Positions 60,260 to 64,000 of a stretch of DNA of 64,000 bases are shown in pieces (within the stretch, counting starts at the first letter, position 1; each line of letters starts with the position of its first letter). The notes under the pieces were generated by a model, which saw only the letters and a program-made list of their open reading frames with translations, ran no database searches and had not been told where the DNA came from. The translations under genes were made by a program, and so were the position numbers. The stretch lies in NCBI GenBank assembly GCA_963809545.1, contig CAWEKD010000006.1, positions 62,001 to 126,000 of the forward strand, read 5' to 3'. The DNA is from Natronosporangium sp035305625 (GTDB lineage Bacteria > Actinomycetota > Actinomycetes > Mycobacteriales > Micromonosporaceae).

Positions 60260-60296
60260 AACCCTAGTTTCCTAGGACGCAGGAGGCGGTGTGACC
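60260..60296 (+). repeat. 37-bp repeat, copy 1
   Basis: AACCCTAGTTTCCTAGGACG and the following bases to GGTGTGACC align with copy 2 at 60601-60637 at 27 of 37 positions without gaps. The conserved parts are CCTAGnnTCCTAGGA and GCGnTGTGAnC. TAGTTT inside it resembles a -10 box. Confidence 0.6.
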
Positions 60297-60338
60297 ACCC
60301 TGGACACCATCAACCCCGCTTCCGCTGGGGGAGAGTAA
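60291..60338 (+). CDS. 15-residue peptide ORF with strong ribosome site
   Basis: GTG at 60291 is preceded by AGGAGG with four bases between. It encodes MTTLDTINPASAGGE and a TAA stop. A TAGTTT -10-like hexamer lies 20 bases upstream of the GTG. It could be a leader peptide, a small functional peptide or a truncated gene start. No homologue is known to me. Confidence 0.35.
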   Translation: MTTLDTINPASAGGE

Positions 60339-60344
60339 GTGGTG

Positions 60345-60596
60345 TTACCGCTCCAGCGCGTCTGATCGGAGCAGGTCGGCGCCGGGTAGCGTGATCGGCG
60401 TGCCGGTCGGCCCGGTGGCGCCGGGGAGCCCACCGGCGTAGGCCCCCTGGAACCGCCACCAGGTCTCCGCCCACCAGCGGCCGACAAAGTCCGCAGTCAC
60501 CAGTGGGGCCGCGGTCTCGGCGTCGCCGGTGGTCCACAGTTCGTACCGCCAGCGCTGGTAGCGGCGGCGTGGATCGGTAATGACCCCTTCCGGTGG
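60345..60596 (-). pseudogene. Start-less Trp-rich ORF (gene remnant)
   Basis: An open frame of 83 codons ends at 60345 and is closed upstream by TAG at 60597-60599. It reads like real protein (RRRYQRWRYELWTTGD, ADFVGRWWAETWWRFQGAY) with good third-position GC, but has no ATG, GTG or TTG before residue 33. A GTG at 60500 would give a 51-residue product. It is bracketed by the two 37-bp repeat copies, so it may be a remnant of a gene lost by deletion. Confidence 0.45.
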
Positions 60597-60600
60597 CTAT

Positions 60601-60637
60601 AAACCTAGCGTCCTAGGATGCGTTACGCGATGTGATC
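60601..60637 (+). repeat. 37-bp repeat, copy 2
   Basis: This copy aligns with copy 1 (60260-60296) and lies 341 bases from it. TAGCGT takes the place of TAGTTT. The aligned GTG at 60632 opens an ORF of only seven codons (MIHLVGE), so the small peptide of copy 1 is not conserved in full. Confidence 0.6.
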
Positions 60638-61216
60638 CACCTAGTGGGGGAGTAGGAAAACTCCTCGACCAATCCCACCGACCCCTCGGCACCGGTCACG
60701 CAATGTGGTCAGTACGCCCTGATCATCGGGGTTCGGCGGTCACGGCGGTAGCAGCCGAGGGCGCGGTAGGCCGTGCGTTGACCAGGGCTCGGTCGACGCT
60801 GCAGCGTTGGTCAGTGTTGGTGCGGCGGCGCGTACCCGACTATTTCGACGGCCCTTGTCCAGGTGAGTCAGTTCGACGCGGTGATCACACCCGCTGGTGT
60901 GGGTGGTCGGCCGCGCTGCCGGGTGGCGGGGAGATCAAAGGGGTCGGTGGCGGCGAAGGGGTCGGTGACCGTGGTGATCCGCCGCTCCCTCTACCTCGAA
61001 TCCGTCTATGTTCGATAATCTCTCTTATGTAAAGTAGGGATGGTGCGGTGTGGACCCCAGGGTGATCCGCGGGGGGTCTGCCTCGCCGCCCCCTCCCCGG
61101 CTCGTTTCCCACCGGGGCGTAGTCGCCGTCTCGATCAGCGGCGCCAGCAGGCGGGGCCCCCACCTGGGGTCGGCGGCGGGTCGCCCCATGGTGTTCAGGT
61201 AGCTGACGATCGACCG

Positions 61217-61837
61217 TTACGTGGCGTGTGGCGGGGTGCGCCGCCCCAGGCCGGGTACGAACCGGCCGACCCGGGCGGCGTACTCCAGGTACGCGCGGCC
61301 GTGGACTCGCGCGAGGTACGGCTCTTCGATCGCACGGACCTGCACCTGGAGCGCGACGATGAGGACGACGGTGGCGGCCAGGGTGATGGGGTTGGGCACC
61401 ATGGCGGCCAGGCCGGTGCTGGTGGCGGCCATGGCGGTGAAGACCGGGTTGCGGACCAGGGCGAACGCGCCGGTGGTGACCAGGGGTGTGCGCTCATCGT
61501 GGTCGACGCCGACGCGCCAGGAGGTGCCCATGTGGAGTTGGGCGGCGAGGGTGGCGGCTACCCCGGTGACGGCTAGGACGAGCCCGGTGAGGTGGAGCCA
61601 TGGGTGGTCGAGCCCGTTGATGGGGGCCATGCCGACGAGGGCGGCGGTTGGGCCGGCGAGGCCGAGGAGCAGGGCGGTGATGAACAGCATCTTCGCCCAC
61701 CACCCCACCGATCCGGTGGGGCCGGCGTCCAGTCGCAGACCGGTGTCTCCGGTGGCCCGCCACTGTGTGACGCTTCGCCATCCGAACGCCAGCCCGAGGC
61801 CGGCCAGGTACAACGTGAGTGCGATCCACGCCATCAC
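61217..61837 (-). CDS. Isoprenylcysteine carboxylmethyltransferase-family membrane protein
   Basis: The protein of 206 residues has five membrane segments and the ICMT/PEMT ending RNPVFTAMAATSTGLAAMVPNP...EEPYLARVHGRAYLEYAARVGRFVPGL with the SAM-binding HGRAYLEY-type motif near residue 180. The substrate in bacteria is unknown. It is the second gene after the CmtR-like sensor and is probably co-transcribed with it (18-base gap). Confidence 0.85.
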   Translation of the reverse strand: MMAWIALTLYLAGLGLAFGWRSVTQWRATGDTGLRLDAGPTGSVGWWAKMLFITALLLGLAGPTAALVGMAPINGLDHPWLHLTGLVLAVTGVAATLAAQLHMGTSWRVGVDHDERTPLVTTGAFALVRNPVFTAMAATSTGLAAMVPNPITLAATVVLIVALQVQVRAIEEPYLARVHGRAYLEYAARVGRFVPGLGRRTPPHAT

Positions 61838-61855
61838 TGCATCCTTAGCTGTTGC

Positions 61856-62236
61856 TCATCGCGTCGGGTGTGTGGGGTCGGTTCCGGTCTGCTGGTGGCG
61901 GTAGTTCGGGCACAGCGCCACGGCGTCGCCGGTGGCGGCGAGGAGTTGTTCGGCGTTGGTGAGTAGGTCCAGCAGTTCGGGGCGGGTGAGGGAGTATATC
62001 GAGGCGCGGCCGACGGGTCGGTAGTCGACGAGTCCACAGTCGCGTAGGCAGGCCAGGTGTTTGGACACCGTCGACTGGGCCAGCCCCAGTTCGTTGGTGA
62101 GGTCGACTACCCGCGCGGGGCTTTGGGCTAGCCGCTGCACGATCTGTAGTCGGGTGGGGTCTGCCAGGGAGGCGAATAGTGCGACCGCGGGGGTTAGCTG
62201 GGTGCGGTCGGTCTTCTCTCCCCTATTCATCGCCAT
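61856..62236 (-). CDS. cmtR: CmtR-like ArsR-family metal sensor
   Basis: The protein of 126 residues is a winged-helix ArsR/SmtB regulator. Helix-turn-helix residues about 38-62 (VDLTNELGLAQSTVSKHLACLRDCGLV) carry a Cys-x3-Cys pair, and ALCPNYRHQ near residue 108 gives a third Cys. These match the CmtR cadmium/lead site (Cys57, Cys61 and Cys102 in M. tuberculosis CmtR). In CmtR the metal weakens DNA binding. The ATG at 62236 lies six bases from a TATCAT box that overlaps a GATA-N4-TATC palindrome. No metal pump is in the window. Confidence 0.87.
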   Translation of the reverse strand: MAMNRGEKTDRTQLTPAVALFASLADPTRLQIVQRLAQSPARVVDLTNELGLAQSTVSKHLACLRDCGLVDYRPVGRASIYSLTRPELLDLLTNAEQLLAATGDAVALCPNYRHQQTGTDPTHPTR

Positions 62237-62242
62237 AGGGCG

Positions 62243-62248
62243 ATGATA
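62243..62248 (-). promoter_or_regulatory. -10 element of cmtR (leaderless)
   Basis: TATCAT on the minus strand lies six bases before the ATG at 62236. Confidence 0.45.
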
Positions 62249-62256
62249 ACGCTATC
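62245..62256. promoter_or_regulatory. GATA-ACGC-TATC palindrome upstream of cmtR
   Basis: This inverted repeat overlaps the -10 box of cmtR. A repressor bound here would block transcription, so it is the likely autoregulatory operator. Confidence 0.5.
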
Positions 62257-62338
62257 TCGGAATGGCGCGGGCGCGTATCACCGCCGGTCCGGCTCGCTGG
62301 GGAGGCGCTGGCCCCTCTCCCCCACCGCTGCCGGGTGG

Positions 62339-62743
62339 TCAGGCGTTGTGTGGTGGGGCAGGTAGGGCGCAGGCGGCGGTGCCGCCGGGCATGCGGTGGC
62401 GGTAGCGGGCGACGAGGCGGTAGATGGGGTGGGCGAGCCAGCGTACGGGTGGGGTGCCGAGCAGCCGACCGAGGTGACGCCAGGGGGTGTCGGCGGTGCG
62501 TAGTAGGCCGGCGAAGGCGCGTACTCCCCCGTGGACGTGGCCATCGGGGTCGACCCACAGCATTTCGTAGCGGGCGCGTTGTCGGGTTTGGCCGTAGCGG
62601 GTTAGGTCGATGGCCTGGTAGGGGGTGGCGGGGGCGGTGGGGCGGGCGTGGCGGTACAGCCAGGTGATGGTGTGGGTGCAGAATCCACAGTCGCCGTCGT
62701 AGATCAGCAGCGGGGCGGGGGCGGGGAGCGACATGTTTCTCAC
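62339..62743 (-). CDS. DCC-family thiol-disulfide oxidoreductase (DUF393)
   Basis: The protein of 134 residues has the DCC motif as LIYDGDCGFCTHTITWLYRH near residue 13, with CGFC as the likely redox pair, plus an HPIYRLVARYRHR end typical of the family. Function is unknown beyond predicted thiol-disulfide exchange. The GTG at 62743 overlaps the response-regulator stop (GTGA); ATG at 62734 is also possible. Confidence 0.83.
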   Translation of the reverse strand: MRNMSLPAPAPLLIYDGDCGFCTHTITWLYRHARPTAPATPYQAIDLTRYGQTRQRARYEMLWVDPDGHVHGGVRAFAGLLRTADTPWRHLGRLLGTPPVRWLAHPIYRLVARYRHRMPGGTAACALPAPPHNA

Positions 62744-63534
62744 CTCACGGGGTGTGGGGGTGGTGGCTCGGTGGCGGGATCTTTCCGGGGGATGAGGGTT
62801 CGTTGGGGGGTGGTGTGGAGGAGGTCAGGGAGGAGCCCGGAGTTGAGGGCCATGGTGACCGCCAGGGTGCGGTTGGGGCAGTTGAGTTTGGCCAGCACGT
62901 TGGCGACCAGCCGCTTGGCGCCGTGGAGGGAGATGGACAGTTTCCGGGCGATCTGTTTGTTGCTCAGGCCTTCGGCGAGGAGGCGTAGGGTTTGCCGTTC
63001 TCGGGGGGTGAGGTTGATCTGTCGGGGTGGTGGGGTGAGTGTGCGGCGGCGCACGGTGGCGAGTAGCCGGCTTGCCAGGGAGGGGGGCATGGGGAGGTCG
63101 CCGTTGAGGGCACGGGTCACCGCGTCGGCGAGGGAGCTGGTGGTCAGGTCGTTGACGAGGAGGAAGCCGTTGCTGGGTACGGTTGCGGCCACGTCGATTA
63201 TCCGGTCTTCGTCCCGGCCGAGTAGCAGCAGTGTCTTCACCCCGTTGCTTTCGGCTTCTGTGGCGAGGTGTCTCGCCTGCTCTAGAGGGGTTTCCTCGGT
63301 ATAGATAATAAGTATATCTATACTCTTGGATTCGGTATCAACAAAGAACTCCCACGGGTTATCGCAGAATTGGACACTTCGGACTAGGCCGAGGGAACTC
63401 ACGATGGCGCGAAGCCCTTGCCGGGTTAGTTCGTTGCGGGCGGCTAGCGCGACATGGAGGCCTTCAGCGGCATCAGCCTGGGGGTGACCCTCAGACACCA
63501 GTTCACCTCCCGGCGGGCCGATCAGGGGTGGCAT
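62740..63534 (-). CDS. LuxR-family regulator with degenerate receiver domain
   Basis: The protein of about 264 residues has a C-terminal LuxR helix-turn-helix (LTPRERQTLRLLAEGLSNKQIARKLSISLHGAKRLVANVLAKL, near 190-233). The N-terminal region folds like a receiver (GLHVALAARNELTRQGLRAIVSSLG) but lacks the acidic pair and the phospho-Asp: the expected site reads SIDILIIYTEE. It is probably not phosphorylated and may sense something else. ATG at 63534 is chosen; the frame opens at 63654. Codons in the SKSIDILIIYTEE stretch are AT-rich with ATA, unlike the neighbours. Confidence 0.78.
   Translation of the reverse strand: MPPLIGPPGGELVSEGHPQADAAEGLHVALAARNELTRQGLRAIVSSLGLVRSVQFCDNPWEFFVDTESKSIDILIIYTEETPLEQARHLATEAESNGVKTLLLLGRDEDRIIDVAATVPSNGFLLVNDLTTSSLADAVTRALNGDLPMPPSLASRLLATVRRRTLTPPPRQINLTPRERQTLRLLAEGLSNKQIARKLSISLHGAKRLVANVLAKLNCPNRTLAVTMALNSGLLPDLLHTTPQRTLIPRKDPATEPPPPHPVR
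63299..63323. repeat. AT-rich 9-bp inverted repeat inside the regulator gene
   Basis: GTATAGATA (63299-63307) and TATCTATAC (63315-63323) are perfect reverse complements with spacer ATAAGTA. This is the most AT-rich patch of the gene. Confidence 0.6.
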
Positions 63535-63689
63535 GGCTAGGTGAATGGACCCGCCGTGATTGGATCGTATCTTTCTGTGCCACAGTGTCCAGTGGTCGAT
63601 GAAAATTTGCGGATTGGGGACACTCCGTTTGGTGATGCTTCCTGCATATGCCAATCTTTAGGGTTGTCACCGGAACGGAGCGGTGAGGA

Positions 63690-64000
63690 TCAGCGGCGGC
63701 CCCGACCGGCGGTTTTCCGCAGCAGGGCGGGTGATCGCTTCCCGGAGGCGCGGTGGGCGGCCAGCTGCCGCTGCAGGTCGGCCAGTTGGCGTTGGGCCTG
63801 TTGGAGGGCGGCCCGGTCGGCAGCGGCGGCGGCCTGGGCCTGCCGTAGCTGTTCGGCGGCGGCGGCCGCTTGTTGCTCCGCGGTCTGGGCGTGCTGTTCG
63901 GCGAGTTCGCGTCGGTGGGTTTGTTCCGCGAGGCGGTCGGCGGCGACGGCGGCGGCGGCTTCAGCAGCGCCGCGGCGGTTCTCGGCTTCAGCCACCTGTT
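63690..64000 (-). CDS. Coiled-coil protein, C-terminal part (5' truncated)
   Basis: The frame stays open to the right edge of the window. About 100 residues are visible: an Ala/Glu/Gln-rich coiled coil (QHAQTAEQQAAAAAEQLRQ..., QQAQRQLADLQRQL) ending in a basic tail (KRSPALLRKTAGRGRR). The pattern is like KfrA-type plasmid DNA-binding proteins or other coiled-coil proteins, but the DNA-binding end would be outside the window. It is upstream of the regulator on the same strand, with stop at 63690. Confidence 0.6.
   Translation of the reverse strand, partial: QVAEAENRRGAAEAAAAVAADRLAEQTHRRELAEQHAQTAEQQAAAAAEQLRQAQAAAAADRAALQQAQRQLADLQRQLAAHRASGKRSPALLRKTAGRGRR

Larger units (their letters stand above)
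60197..61216. other. 1-kb region with repeats and no clear gene
   Basis: This stretch between the cupin and ICMT genes contains a hairpin after the cupin stop, two copies of a 37-bp repeat, a 15-codon ORF with a good ribosome site, and a start-less minus-strand ORF between the two repeat copies. From 60660 to 61216 I see only a small CACACC-CGCT-GGTGTG hairpin at 60886-60901 and an AT-richer patch near 61000-61040. A plus-strand open frame (60580-61032) is mostly low-complexity and not convincing. Confidence 0.45.

Noticed and set aside
60618..60635. Five-codon ORF MRYAM, similar in size to biarylitide precursors (MRYYH-type)
   Set aside because: The fifth residue is not aromatic, no cytochrome P450 gene is nearby and no ribosome site precedes it.
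40044..60901. GGTGTG/CACACC elements at 40044 and 60886 as a shared operator
   Set aside because: The half-sites are in opposite order with different spacing; similarity is likely chance in GC-rich DNA.
60580..61032. Plus-strand open frame of 150 codons in the 1-kb gap
   Set aside because: It begins in repeat copy 2, has no ribosome site and no domain-like composition.
1..64000. CRISPR arrays, tRNA, rRNA and insertion sequences
   Set aside because: Reading both strands gave no spaced repeats, no T-loop signature and no transposase-like protein.

Overview
The window is high-GC, densely packed actinomycete chromosome. It carries a complete Pup-proteasome locus (mpa, dop, pup, prcB, prcA, pafA, pafB, pafC), RbpA, a conservon, an F420-type luciferase-like oxidoreductase and a three-cysteine ferredoxin. 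The order trmI-mpa-dop-pup-prcBA-pafA-pafBC-tatAC-helY-exonuclease matches the mycobacterial arrangement, so most of it is conserved core. A Micromonosporaceae-like host is a guess from gene style, not proven. No rRNA, tRNA, CRISPR array or intact insertion sequence was found.

Layout. 1-6790 is the right part of an azol(in)e RiPP (TOMM) cluster: the end of a SagB-type dehydrogenase, an E1-like protein, a YcaO cyclodehydratase, two tandem CPBP proteases, an ABC exporter pair and a PPM/LCMT-like methyltransferase. The precursor peptide is not visible and probably lies off the left edge. 6796-11452 holds a LuxR-type response regulator, an Fe-S RecB-type nuclease, an M50 protease, TrmI, an unknown protein and a ferredoxin. 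11622-21979 is the Pup-proteasome region, with a Pup that already ends in Glu. 21991-31895 carries an aldehyde dehydrogenase, TatA, TatC, a lipid kinase, HelY, a 5'-3' exonuclease, an acyl-CoA dehydrogenase and an Lrp regulator. 31912-36218 is a conservon (CvnA-D).

36681-43363 holds solute-binding and transport genes: a type-1 binding lipoprotein and a divergent NMT1/SsuABC-type importer whose ATPase gene runs into an F420-type oxidoreductase, then an O-methyltransferase and a TMEM175-like membrane protein. 43436-46183 is a large LuxR ATPase regulator and 46292-47298 a frameshift-ridden secreted serine protease. 47386-54277 is a lysine-fermentation type cluster: kamA diverging from kdd, an amidohydrolase, kamD, kamE and kal. 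It has no kce gene, and an AT-rich palindromic control region sits between kamA and kdd. 54662-60196 contains Lnt, Ppm synthase, FxsA, RbpA, a PH-like membrane protein, a hypothetical protein and a cupin. 60197-64000 looks more accessory: about 1 kb with two copies of a 37-bp repeat and a small start-less ORF, then an ICMT methyltransferase with a CmtR-like sensor, a DCC thioredoxin-like protein with a response regulator that has a degenerate receiver, and a truncated coiled-coil gene.

Two window-wide patterns stand out. Many genes have a TAnnnT hexamer 6-7 nt before the start codon, the layout of leaderless transcripts, and this helps fix starts. Almost all frameshifts are confined to 46.7-50.5 kb, which points to either local sequence error or local decay.
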